The notes below the pieces were generated by a model. The model worked only from the letters and a program-made list of their open reading frames with translations, searched no databases and had not been told where the DNA came from. This document shows positions 34,735 through 43,126 of a stretch of DNA of 64,000 bases, one piece after another; position 1 is the first letter of the stretch; each line of letters begins with the position of its first letter. Source of the stretch: Metallumcola ferriviriculae. GTDB lineage: Bacteria > Bacillota > JADQBR01. Made by a program: the position numbers and the translations under genes. The stretch spans positions 2,828,501-2,892,500 of the forward strand of contig NZ_CP121694.1 in the NCBI RefSeq assembly GCF_035573695.1. Direction: 5' to 3'.

Positions 34735-35965
34735 TCAAACTACTTTTAATGCCTGGTCTATGTCTGCCAAGATATCTTTTGAATCTTCTATCCCTATAGA
34801 TATTCTTACTAAGTCCTCATAGACGCCCATTTGTAATTTTTCTGCCTCCGTATTGTCAGCACAAATGGTAGAAGCAGGATGAACTATTAAGGTTTTTGAA
34901 TCACCTACATTTACCAGGTTTTGTGAGTTTTAGATTGTCTATAAAATTAAACGCCTTTTCTTTGCTTCCAAGCCTGCAGGTAATTATCGCGCTGGCACCT
35001 TTTTCATAGTACTTCTTAGCTAAACCGTAATAACTTGAATTGTTAAGCAGAGGATAATTGACCCCGTTAATCTTAGGATGCGTGCTGAGATACTGGGCGA
35101 GTTCCCCAGCATTAGCACAATGTGCTTTCATTCTCAGTCCCAGCGTTTCAATGCCGACCAAGTTTAAAAAGCTGTTCATCGGAGATAATGCGGCACCTAT
35201 ATCTTTTGCTATTTCTTTTCGCAGCTTAGCTGTAAATGCAAACCTGGAAAAACGTTTTGCATACTGGCTAAAACCGCTAAATTTATCGTCACCGTACTTT
35301 TTACTGCCTCCGTCCACAATAACTCCACCGATGGCATTGGAATTCCCGTTGATATACTTGGAAGTTGAATGGATGACCACATCTGCCCCATAGCTGATAG
35401 GTCTTATCAGGTAAGGAGTCGTTATTGTTGAATCTACTATAAAAATAATGTTCTTTTTTTGACATACTTTTGCTACCGCTTCCATATCCAGCACATCAAG
35501 CTTTGGATTACCAATTGTCTCGGCAAATACCACTTTAGTCCTGTCGCTAATTTCACTGCCTAAGCTTTCTTCATCCAGCGTCTCTAAAAATTTTACCTTA
35601 AGCTGATAATCTTCAAGGTGTTTAAAAAGGTTGTATGTCCCGCCAAATACACCGGAAGAGGAAATAATCTCATCGTTGGGTTTGAGGATATTCATTACTG
35701 CAAGATAGATTGCAGACATCCCCGAAGCTGTGGCTACTGCTGCGACGCCTCCTTCTGCGGCGGCAATTCTCTTTTCAAACGCTTCGACGCTGGGGTTGGC
35801 TATGCGAGAATAGACGTAACCGGCTTCCCTGCCGGCGAAAATGTGTTCAAGTTCTTTAGCAGTTTTATGCTTAAAGGCATTCGAATAATAGATGGGTACG
35901 TTAGTCGCGCCCGTATGATTATCTCCTGTCCAATTGCCGTGGATTAGTTTTGTCTGAAATTCCAT
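34735..35965 (-). pseudogene. Frameshifted O-acetylhomoserine sulfhydrylase (metY-like)
   Basis: A PLP enzyme gene of the Cys/Met-metabolism family (MetY type). The first 354 codons (35965-34901) hold the whole catalytic core: NVPIYYSNAFKHKTA, YSRIANPSVEAFEKRIAAAEGG, PLP-lysine region VIHSTSKYINGNSNAIGG. The frame then leaves the family at about 34917 and stops. The missing C-terminus is present in the -1 frame down to a TGA at 34735 (LVNVGDSKTLIVHPAST...VRISIGIEDSKDILADIDQAL). Removing one C at 34917-34918 restores a continuous protein of about 409 residues. It is thus a recent pseudogene, a sequencing error or, less likely, a programmed shift. An intact metY lies at 47223-48503. ATG follows AAGGTGATT. 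Confidence 0.8.
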
Positions 35966-35977
35966 CCAATCACCTTC

Positions 35978-36892
35978 TCAATCTCCAAACAGCGTAGTAG
36001 AAAAATATCTTTCTCCGGTATCCGGAATTATCGTCAATACTTTTTTCCCTTTACCCAATCTTTCTGCCACCTGCAGGGCAGCATATAAATTTGCACCTGC
36101 AGAGATACCGGCAAGAATACCTTCTTTACGGGCAAGTTCTCTGGCTGTTTCAAGAGCTGCTTTACTGCTGACTTTAATTACTTCATCGTAAATATCTACA
36201 TTTAGCGTTTTGGGTATGAAACCGGCCCCTATCCCTTGAATCATATGAGGGCCTGCTTCCTGCCCGGATAGTACCGCTGAGGCTTCAGGCTCAACGGCAA
36301 TAATTTTTATGCCGGAAATGGTTTCTTTTAAAATCTCTCCTACACCGGATATGGTTCCACCGGTGCCTACCCCTGCCACAAAAGCATGAAGATCCAAACC
36401 AAAGTCTTTTAATATCTCCTGGGCAGTGGTTTCACGATGCGCCTCAGGATTGGCAGGATTCTCAAACTGCTGCAGCATCAGATAACCTTTTTGCTCTACA
36501 AGCTCCACTGCCTTTTCAATTGCCCCGTTCATCCCTAAAGGAGCTGGGGTCAGGATAATTTCTGCGCCATAAGCCTGAAGCAGTTTTCTTCTTTCCAATG
36601 ACATTGATTCCGGCATGGTAAGAACCAATTTGTATCCTTTGGTCGCTGCGGTCATGGCAAGGCCTATGCCCGTATTGCCGCTTGTGGGCTCTACCATAGT
36701 ATCGCCCGGTTTAATCAGCCCGTTTTTTTCCGCAGCCTCAACCATGCTACAGGCAATTCTGTCTTTAACGGAACCGCCGGGGTTAAACATTTCTAGCTTT
36801 AAATATACCTCAGCAGCGGCGTCCTCTGCCATATGACCAAGCCTTACCGTGGGCGTATTACCGATGGTTTCAAGAATATTATCATAAAGCAT
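35978..36892 (-). CDS. cysK: Cysteine synthase A (O-acetylserine sulfhydrylase)
   Basis: A fold-type II PLP enzyme that makes L-cysteine from O-acetylserine and sulfide. The 304 residues carry [13 protein letters not shown] at 6-18, the PLP-lysine motif [11 protein letters not shown] (Lys about 43), [13 protein letters not shown] near 68 (substrate loop), the phosphate loop [13 protein letters not shown] near 174 and the C-terminal [15 protein letters not shown]. All active-site elements are intact. In this operon the sulfur could arrive either as free sulfide from the sulfite reductase or as a thiocarboxylate on the carrier protein, as CysM accepts from CysO in Mycobacterium. It starts 9 bp after the sulfite reductase stop codon. 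Confidence 0.93.
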   Translation of the reverse strand: MLYDNILETIGNTPTVRLGHMAEDAAAEVYLKLEMFNPGGSVKDRIACSMVEAAEKNGLIKPGDTMVEPTSGNTGIGLAMTAATKGYKLVLTMPESMSLERRKLLQAYGAEIILTPAPLGMNGAIEKAVELVEQKGYLMLQQFENPANPEAHRETTAQEILKDFGLDLHAFVAGVGTGGTISGVGEILKETISGIKIIAVEPEASAVLSGQEAGPHMIQGIGAGFIPKTLNVDIYDEVIKVSSKAALETARELARKEGILAGISAGANLYAALQVAERLGKGKKVLTIIPDTGERYFSTTLFGD

Positions 36893-36901
36893 TTTGTCAC
36901 C

Positions 36902-39196
36902 CTACACTTTCCTGACAACAAGAAGATTACACCCATCATAGTTGTCATCAATTTTAATAATCTCATGTCCTTCCGCTTCTAGACTCTTGGGAACATTCTT
37001 GATGGGCTCGCCATGATCCAGTTTGAAGCCAAGGGTTTCCTGAGAATTAATTTTTTCTAATTCGATTTTGGCCTTAACGAAATTAATCGGGCACTTAACG
37101 CCTGTCAGGTCAATTATGTTTACCGATAAATCCTTATCTTGATGATGACCCACTTCACCATATTCGTTAACACTCTCTTTTGATAAAGTTATTTCAAGTT
37201 TCGGATTAAGAGATTCAAACATTTGATTGACCTTACCAACCAGATACTTCACATCTTCATAATGTCTTTCCAGATTATCCACATCGCCAAGCTTGTAATC
37301 CAGGAGTTCGTTAATTACGTCTTTGATATTTTCTGTTACATAACCCGTATCGACGAAGTGGTTAATAAATTCTTTGAATATCAATCTATCTTTTGTCGTA
37401 TCCACACCCTGCAAAATCAATAATGCTCTGGCTGCTGATACACTGGCGTCATAAAGCTTTGAAGATTCTTTTGTTGTCCCGTACTCACTAAGGTGTGTGT
37501 GTGCATTAGAAATGTCTAGTTTGATGACGTCCAGCACCCCTGCACTGCATTCACCCGGCCCTCTGCCTTTCAGTGAGAATTTTTCCTCTGAACCAAAATC
37601 ATAATAAAGCTCAGGGTTTTCTGCTTCCGATTCTATCCCGGAATAATCATGAATAAGGCTTTTGATACCTTCAGTTTCCCTTGCTACAAATTCAGCGAAG
37701 TCAGAAATTCCGGTTTCACGCTTAAAATCTGCCAATCGGTATAAGAAATCAGGTATCTTTTTAGTGGGGACAGCACCGTATTCCGTACCCAAGACCGCCT
37801 TTTCGACACCAACAGCACCACCAAATAATACCGAGTACATTGGAATCAATCCGTCTTCTACTCTTTTAGCCTTTCCGAACAGTCCTATCTCGCCTTTATG
37901 GTGCTGCCCGCAAGAATTTGGGCATCCGGAAATAAAGATTTTCGGGAGCTGCCTTTTTATCTCTTCATCAACATTTGCAAATCTATGTCTGATAGCAGTC
38001 AGCAGGTTTTGTGATAACCCTAAGCCCAGCTTGCAAGTTGCCGCACCGGCACATGCGATGGAGTTATCAACATCAAAAGGAGAAGTGAATGGGGCTATTA
38101 ACTGTAACAGTTCTTCAGCATGCTCCCCGGTTAAATCTCTCACAAAAAAGCCTTGGGTGTTGGTCAATCTCACCGTAGGTTCGTAGTCCAGATCCGCTGC
38201 AAAATCAATAATTTGTTCAAGATTATCTACATTGAGGTTACCGTTTTTGGGATGAATGTAGACAGCATAAAGTCCTTCATTTCTTTGTGCAAATACTAAA
38301 GGATTGGAGTTTTTCTTTGGTTTGCCTATTGGTTTACTGGGATTAGAGTTATTAAAAAAAACATCCAATCTCTTTTCATTTTTCACCTGTTGTAAAGTCT
38401 CGAGATATTTTGCTTTGAACCCTGCCTCCCCTAATCTCTTTCGAATAAATCTGATGCGAGCTTTATGTTTATTAATTCTATCTCCTTCATTTTCAAACAG
38501 TTCTTTCATGGCCTGAACATGATACAGTACTTCCGAAGCAGGTATGAAATCGTAAAGTTTTACTGAGACGATAGGACCTGCACCAAATCCGCCTGCGCCG
38601 TAGACCTCAAAACCTTTCTTACCATTCTTAATTTTGGCAACAAAGCCCAGATCAGCGATGGTCGCATTACCCGTATCTTCCGGCGTATTCGAATAGGCTA
38701 TTTTATACTTTCGGGGAAGGTTAAAGACTGTCGGGTCATTAAGGGTGTACTCAGTGGTTGCTAATGCATACGGAGTAACATCAAAGACCTCATCTTTAGC
38801 AGCTCCTGACAGGGGAGAACAACCTACATTTCTCGCCGTATTCCCACCTGTACCCTTGGTAATAATACCTGCCTCCAAAAGTCCTTCCACTATGTTCACA
38901 GTATCGTCCAACGAGACCTTATGAAATTGTATATCCTGCCTGGTGGTAAAGTGAATATATCCGTGAGAATATTCTTTCGCTAATTCACTTATTTTTTTCA
39001 ATTGACTGAGATTAGTAACACCGGATGGAATTCTGGTTCTGACCATATAAGTATCGTTATCCCTTTGTTCATAAATACCCATGGCGACGCGGTAAGGTTT
39101 GAACCTTTCCGGTTCGATCTGACCCTTTTTCAATTCTTCCACTTTGGTTCGATAATTCTTTCCTTCTTCCAAGACTTGCCGGGGTATTTTAATCAC
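36902..39196 (-). CDS. Sulfite reductase (sirohaem, NirA/Sir type) fused to a TusA-like domain
   Basis: A 764-residue fusion. Residues 1-540 are a ferredoxin-type nitrite/sulfite reductase: two half-domains beginning FKPYRVAMGIYEQRD and NEGLYAVYIHPKNGN, the substrate Arg region HFTTRQDIQFH and TARNVGCSPLSG, and the [4Fe-4S]-sirohaem cysteines C382, C388, C425, C429 (CAGAATC, GCPNSCGQH). Then comes a helical linker of about 135 residues, and from about 689 a TusA/SirA-like sulfur-carrier domain (IIDLTGVKCPINFVKAKIEL). The key Cys is present, but the CPxP motif reads CPIN. In the operon it should reduce sulfite to sulfide, and the attached carrier domain might receive the sulfur. The GTG start follows GAGGAGG at 8 nt. 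Confidence 0.88.
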   Translation of the reverse strand: MIKIPRQVLEEGKNYRTKVEELKKGQIEPERFKPYRVAMGIYEQRDNDTYMVRTRIPSGVTNLSQLKKISELAKEYSHGYIHFTTRQDIQFHKVSLDDTVNIVEGLLEAGIITKGTGGNTARNVGCSPLSGAAKDEVFDVTPYALATTEYTLNDPTVFNLPRKYKIAYSNTPEDTGNATIADLGFVAKIKNGKKGFEVYGAGGFGAGPIVSVKLYDFIPASEVLYHVQAMKELFENEGDRINKHKARIRFIRKRLGEAGFKAKYLETLQQVKNEKRLDVFFNNSNPSKPIGKPKKNSNPLVFAQRNEGLYAVYIHPKNGNLNVDNLEQIIDFAADLDYEPTVRLTNTQGFFVRDLTGEHAEELLQLIAPFTSPFDVDNSIACAGAATCKLGLGLSQNLLTAIRHRFANVDEEIKRQLPKIFISGCPNSCGQHHKGEIGLFGKAKRVEDGLIPMYSVLFGGAVGVEKAVLGTEYGAVPTKKIPDFLYRLADFKRETGISDFAEFVARETEGIKSLIHDYSGIESEAENPELYYDFGSEEKFSLKGRGPGECSAGVLDVIKLDISNAHTHLSEYGTTKESSKLYDASVSAARALLILQGVDTTKDRLIFKEFINHFVDTGYVTENIKDVINELLDYKLGDVDNLERHYEDVKYLVGKVNQMFESLNPKLEITLSKESVNEYGEVGHHQDKDLSVNIIDLTGVKCPINFVKAKIELEKINSQETLGFKLDHGEPIKNVPKSLEAEGHEIIKIDDNYDGCNLLVVRKV

Positions 39197-39222
39197 TGTT
39201 CCGCCTCCTCAATAACTCAACA

Positions 39223-39636
39223 CTAGGTCAATAAGTATTCAAGTTCCTCCACAAATTCACCAGTAGCTATTTTAAAGAAATTAAGTACCGGTTCTTTTTC
39301 CTTTAATGAAATGATTGCGTAAAGTATGCCGGGATCATACGCCAGCCGTTTATCTTCTTCCGACGGTCTGGAAGGCGTATAAGGATGAGAATGATAATTT
39401 CCAACTAATTCAAGACCCTCGTTTCTCATTTCCTTCAGTGCCGCGAATTGTTCTTTCGGATCCATGGTAAAATGTTCACTGCTTTGGTCCATATTTCTCC
39501 CCGGGAAAATTTTATTAACAATAATTTCTTCCTGGATTTTTCTGCCCGCCAACAACCCGCAGCACTCCAGTGGAAATTCATCTCTTGCCTGTTTTACCAA
39601 TTGGTCATATTGCGCTCTTGACAGCTTCACTATCAT
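39223..39636 (-). CDS. JAMM/Mpn+ metalloprotease (Mec/HcyD type)
   Basis: A 137-residue zinc protease of the M67 JAMM family. Its core motif HSHPYTPSRPSEED (near residues 81-94) gives the two His, Ser and Asp of H-x-H-P...S-x-x-D, and the upstream Glu falls in FPLECCGLLAG near residue 22. Small stand-alone members act on sulfur-carrier proteins: Mec+ of Mycobacterium frees cysteine from CysO, and HcyD and QbsD trim residues behind the carrier's Gly-Gly. Here the carrier at 40533 ends GGGAIGL, so trimming of the tail is a direct prediction. It lies between the E1-like gene and the sulfite reductase gene. Confidence 0.88.
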   Translation of the reverse strand: MIVKLSRAQYDQLVKQARDEFPLECCGLLAGRKIQEEIIVNKIFPGRNMDQSSEHFTMDPKEQFAALKEMRNEGLELVGNYHSHPYTPSRPSEEDKRLAYDPGILYAIISLKEKEPVLNFFKIATGEFVEELEYLLT

Positions 39637-39733
39637 TTAAAATGACATCCTTTCGGGGTTGGGGTATTTATAAATCCCGAGCGGGACAATCTTTTTCTAG
39701 TCAACACTCTGCCCCAGTGATAAGTCCGCTGAC

Positions 39734-40543
39734 CTATAAATCACAAACGGGACCCTGGTAGTCAATTAGATTTTTTATGGTGGGCTCTTGGCCGCAGACA
39801 GCACAATCTGATTTATAATTAACCTTAATTTTCCTAAACTGCATTTTGACAGCATCATAAGTCAGCAGGTATCCGGCTAAGTTATTACCAAGGTCCAACA
39901 GATACTTGATAGCTTCCGTAGCCTGAAGCGTACCGATAACACCGCCCATAACGCCAAGCACTCCGGCTTCACGGCAGGTAGGTACAACTCCTTCCGGCGG
40001 CGGTTCCTTAAACATGCACCTATAACAAGGTGTGCCATCATCAGGAATATATGTGGTCAGCTGTCCGTTAAATCTGATAATGCCTGCATGGGAAAATGGC
40101 TTTTTTGCAATCACACATGCATCGTTGATTAAAAATTTTGCTGCGAAATTATCAGTACCGTCAATTACAAAATCATAATCCTGGTCTTTGATAATATCTA
40201 AAATATTTGAGGAGTCTACAAAGGTATTGTAGGTGACCACGTTCACATCCGGGTTCATTTCATTCAGCGTTTCCTTACCTGATATAACCTTTAACTTACC
40301 CACATCTTTAGTTTGGTGGATGATTTGTCTCTGCAAGTTTGATAAATCTACTTCATCGCCATCTACTAATCCAATGGTACCAATACCAGCTGCAGCCAAA
40401 AACATGGCCGCCGGCGCACCAAGTCCTCCAGTTCCTATTACAAGAACTTTTGCATCGAGCAGACGCTGCTGCCCTTGAACGCCAACTTCTGACAAGATGA
40501 TATGTCTTGAATATCTTTCTATCTGCTGTTCATTAAAGTCCAA
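39734..40543 (-). CDS. E1-like sulfur-carrier activating enzyme (ThiF/MoeB/HcyF family)
   Basis: Adenylates the C-terminal glycine of a ubiquitin-like sulfur carrier, the step before thiocarboxylate formation. The 269 residues have YSRHIILSEVGVQGQQRLL at 11-29, the nucleotide loop GTGGLGAPAAMFLAAAGIG near 38, DGDEVDLSNLQRQIIH near 62, DGTDNFAAKFLINDAC near 130, two zinc CxxC pairs (CYRC near 174 and CAVC near 248), and a Cys in PTCREAGVLG that may bind carrier sulfur. No rhodanese domain is attached, which fits sulfide supplied by the sulfite reductase. Its start overlaps the carrier gene by 11 bp. ThiF or MoeB of thiamine/molybdopterin synthesis is the alternative, but the neighbours argue against it. 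Confidence 0.88.
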   Translation of the reverse strand: MDFNEQQIERYSRHIILSEVGVQGQQRLLDAKVLVIGTGGLGAPAAMFLAAAGIGTIGLVDGDEVDLSNLQRQIIHQTKDVGKLKVISGKETLNEMNPDVNVVTYNTFVDSSNILDIIKDQDYDFVIDGTDNFAAKFLINDACVIAKKPFSHAGIIRFNGQLTTYIPDDGTPCYRCMFKEPPPEGVVPTCREAGVLGVMGGVIGTLQATEAIKYLLDLGNNLAGYLLTYDAVKMQFRKIKVNYKSDCAVCGQEPTIKNLIDYQGPVCDL

Positions 40544-40748
40544 TAGCTCCGCCCCCCATAAAGTACAGAAACTCTACCCGATCATTTTCCTTGATAATCG
40601 TAGTTTCAAATTTCTCCCTGTCAACAATATCACCGTTTAACTCAACAGAAACCATGTCAGGCATTTTTACCTGCTCAATCTCTAGAAGTTCCAATATGCT
40701 CGCTTCTTTTTCCAACTGCTTGTCGTCACCATTAATTTTAACGTTCAT
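40533..40748 (-). CDS. ThiS/CysO/HcyS-like sulfur carrier protein
   Basis: A 71-residue ubiquitin-like carrier and the first gene of the sulfate-assimilation operon. It has the ThiS fold signature: MNVKINGDDKQLEKEASILELL, VSVELNGDIVDREKFETTIIKENDRVEFLYFMGGG. Unlike ThiS and MoaD, which end in Gly-Gly, it continues AIGL after GGG, so the active C-terminus must be exposed by cleavage; a JAMM protease two genes downstream can do this. The frame is open to 40814, but ATG at 40748 follows GGAGG at 9 nt and fits the fold. Its C-terminal thiocarboxylate would deliver sulfur to cysteine or homocysteine synthesis. Confidence 0.87.
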   Translation of the reverse strand: MNVKINGDDKQLEKEASILELLEIEQVKMPDMVSVELNGDIVDREKFETTIIKENDRVEFLYFMGGGAIGL

Positions 40749-40769
40749 TGTGACATACCTCCATTTATT

Positions 40770-40794
40770 AATCCCTATTATTTCAATAGGAATT
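40770..40794. promoter_or_regulatory. 25-bp palindrome in the leader of the sulfate-assimilation operon
   Basis: AATCCCTATT, five bases, AATAGGAATT: nine of ten positions match as an inverted repeat. It lies between the -10 element and the ribosome site. Its size, A+T-rich ends and CCTATT/AATAGG arms resemble operators of Rrf2-family regulators such as CymR, which control sulfur genes in Firmicutes. The assignment to CymR is an inference. Confidence 0.5.
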
Positions 40795-40812
40795 ATTGGA
40801 TTTATTTTATAC

Positions 40813-40841
40813 AAAGTATCATTTTACGCCCGTGTTGTCAA
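40813..40841 (-). promoter_or_regulatory. Promoter of the sulfate-assimilation operon
   Basis: TTGACA, 17 bp, TACTTT on the minus strand, 65 bp before the carrier gene start. The -35 is perfect and the -10 weak, consistent with a regulated promoter. It lies directly upstream of the palindrome at 40770-40794. Confidence 0.65.
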
Positions 40842-40860
40842 TAGTTATTAGAAAAAAGGC

Positions 40861-40898
40861 CCAAAAAAGCCCTTTACCGCTGGTAACGGTAAAGGGCT
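40861..40898 (-). terminator. Terminator after lysC
   Basis: AGCCCTTTACCG and its exact complement flank a seven-base loop, followed on the minus strand by TTTTTT. It isolates the threonine/lysine operon from the sulfur operon. Confidence 0.9.
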
Positions 40899-40933
40899 TA
40901 ACTGTTCCATTTTAAATTAAACGGCCAGCTGCA

Positions 40934-42169
40934 TCAGGACGCCGCTGAGTTTTCTTCCTCAACATCCAGGTCAAACTTAGTATGAAGGACTTTTACTGCC
41001 TTTTTGACACTGTCGGCATCAATAATGCACGATACCTTGATTTCTGAAGTACTGATCATCTGAATATTGATACCGGCATTTGCCAGGGCCTCAAACATAC
41101 AGGCAGCAACACCGGGATTGGTGATCATACCTGCGCCAACGATAGAAATTTTGGCCACACTATCATCGTAATCGTAATCGGGTGTACCGATTTCCTGCTT
41201 TATTCTGTCTGATATCTGCAAGGCCTTATTCAGTTCGTCCTTGGCAATGGTAAAACTGATATCATTGACATCATTTCGCATGGTACTTTGAATGATCATG
41301 TCAACATTGATATTTTCTGCGGCCAGAGCGCTGAATAATTTCATGGCGATACCCGGTTTGTCTGGAACATCGAAAAAAGCAATCTTAGCAACATTTAAAT
41401 CATAGGCTACACCACTAACCACCATTTCTTTTTCCATGGAGGCCACCTCCTCAACTATTGTACCTGTATTATGGTTAAAACTTGAACGAACATGCAGCTT
41501 GACGTTATATATCTTGGCAAATTCCACTGCCCGGGGATGGAGTACCAAAGCGCCGAGACTAGCCAGCTCAAGCATCTCATCATAAGAAATACTGGGCAGT
41601 TTTTGGGCCCGAGGCACTACTCGAGGGTCGGTGGTATAAACACCGTCAACATCGGTAAAAATTTCGCAGACATCCGCCTTTATTGCAGCGGCTAGAGCGA
41701 CAGCTGTGGTATCTGAGCCGCCCCGCCCCAAAGTGGTGGTGTCGTCATTAGCGCATCGACCTTGAAATCCGGCTACCACCACGATCTTACCTGCAGCCAA
41801 CTCTTTATCCAACCGTTCAGAGTTTATCCCGGTAATCTTTGCCTTAGCATAAACCTCATTGGTGCTAACGCCTGCCTGGGCGCCTGTCAGCGATACCGCC
41901 GCTTCCCCCAAGTTCTCTATGGCCATGGCCAAAAGAGCAATTGAAACCTGCTCTCCGGTAGATAACAGCATATCCATCTCTCTTTCGGACGGAGTATCTG
42001 ACAGCTGGCGTGCTAAGCCGATTAATTCGTCTGTGGTATCACCCATAGCTGATACTACTACCACCACGCTATTACCTGCCCGTTTGGTTTCCACCACTCT
42101 TTTGGCCACGCGCTTGATACGTTCGGGGTCCGCTACTGAGCTGCCGCCGAATTTTTGTACTACTAGCAT
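40934..42169 (-). CDS. lysC: Aspartate kinase
   Basis: Phosphorylates L-aspartate, the first step to lysine, threonine and methionine. The 411 residues have the kinase N-terminus VVQKFGGSSVADPERI, VVVVSAMGDTTDELIGLA, GRGGSDTTAVALAAAI near 150 and two C-terminal ACT domains (KPGIAMKLFSALAAENINVDMIIQ and ISIVGAGMITNPGVAACMFEALANAGINIQMISTSEIKVSCII), the usual site of lysine/threonine feedback. Dual-ACT layout matches the LysC beta-type of Firmicutes. ATG at 42169 overlaps the thrB end by 7 bp and follows AAGGAG. It is the last gene of its operon, just before a strong terminator. Confidence 0.94.
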   Translation of the reverse strand: MLVVQKFGGSSVADPERIKRVAKRVVETKRAGNSVVVVVSAMGDTTDELIGLARQLSDTPSEREMDMLLSTGEQVSIALLAMAIENLGEAAVSLTGAQAGVSTNEVYAKAKITGINSERLDKELAAGKIVVVAGFQGRCANDDTTTLGRGGSDTTAVALAAAIKADVCEIFTDVDGVYTTDPRVVPRAQKLPSISYDEMLELASLGALVLHPRAVEFAKIYNVKLHVRSSFNHNTGTIVEEVASMEKEMVVSGVAYDLNVAKIAFFDVPDKPGIAMKLFSALAAENINVDMIIQSTMRNDVNDISFTIAKDELNKALQISDRIKQEIGTPDYDYDDSVAKISIVGAGMITNPGVAACMFEALANAGINIQMISTSEIKVSCIIDADSVKKAVKVLHTKFDLDVEEENSAAS

Positions 42170-43086
42170 TCCACCCACTCTCCTTTTCTCTCTATTTGGG
42201 CACCGGTAGGGCTGGCCGCCAAATGGCGGGTATCACAGTTTACGCCGACCTGAGAAAAAGCCTGCCGCATACTCTGCCCTACCAGTTTACACTTGTCTTT
42301 ATCAGTTACAAAAGCCACTAACGCTGGGCCGGCACCGCTTAAAGCCACTGCCAGCGCACCGCTTCTTTTAGCGGCATCAAATACCGCCTGCATCCCGGGC
42401 ACCAGATTTACCCGATATGGCTGATGAAGTTTGTCATCCATCATCTGTCCCAGAAGTTGGTAATCCTCCTGAATAAGGGCCAAGACCAGTAAGCTGGCCC
42501 GGCTGACATTAAATACTGCATCTTTTACCGGTACGTTTAAGGGCAGCACATCCCTGGCTATACTGGTGGACAGGGTAAAGTCCGGCACCGCCAGCACCAT
42601 GCTAAGCTGTTGGGGCGGCTTTATCTTCCGATAGAATAATCTTTCATCCAGCACCGCGGACACTACTACGCCGCCAAGCATAGCCGGAGCTACATTGTCC
42701 GGGTGCCCTTCCATAGCAACAGCCAGCTCCAGCAGTTGGCCTTCGGTCAATTTACCGCCGGCCAGTTCATTGGCTGCCACCATTCCAGCCACAATTGCTG
42801 CAGCGCTTGAACCCATGCCCCGTGAGGCGGGAATCTGATTTTCCTGCTTTATTTTTAATCCTGTCGGTTCATCACCGTTTTTTTCAAATACCCTCACAGC
42901 CGCCTGGTATACCACATTGGTCTCATCCCGTGGGATAGATTCGCTGCCCTCACCGGAAATATCAAACTCCAGACCCGATGGTATGACGTCCATTTCCAAA
43001 TAATTGTACAGTTCTAGGGCCATACCGATAGTATCAAAGCCGGGACCCATGTTAGCCGTCGTAGCAGGTACTCTTACTCTGACCAT
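42163..43086 (-). CDS. thrB: Homoserine kinase
   Basis: A GHMP-family kinase that makes O-phosphohomoserine from homoserine and ATP, in threonine synthesis. The 307 residues begin VRVRVPATTANMGPGFDTIGMAL. The phosphate loop IPASRGMGSSAAAIVAGMVAANEL lies near 87-110, and AVALSGAGPALVAFV near 263 is the third GHMP motif. Length is normal. It lies between thrC and lysC, with a 40-bp gap upstream and a 7-bp overlap downstream. Product control by threonine is likely in the family but is not visible here. Confidence 0.94.
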   Translation of the reverse strand: MVRVRVPATTANMGPGFDTIGMALELYNYLEMDVIPSGLEFDISGEGSESIPRDETNVVYQAAVRVFEKNGDEPTGLKIKQENQIPASRGMGSSAAAIVAGMVAANELAGGKLTEGQLLELAVAMEGHPDNVAPAMLGGVVVSAVLDERLFYRKIKPPQQLSMVLAVPDFTLSTSIARDVLPLNVPVKDAVFNVSRASLLVLALIQEDYQLLGQMMDDKLHQPYRVNLVPGMQAVFDAAKRSGALAVALSGAGPALVAFVTDKDKCKLVGQSMRQAFSQVGVNCDTRHLAASPTGAQIERKGEWVEC

Positions 43087-43126
43087 TGCTGCTCCCTCTT
43101 TTGCTGTGATTTAGTGCATATTTCTT

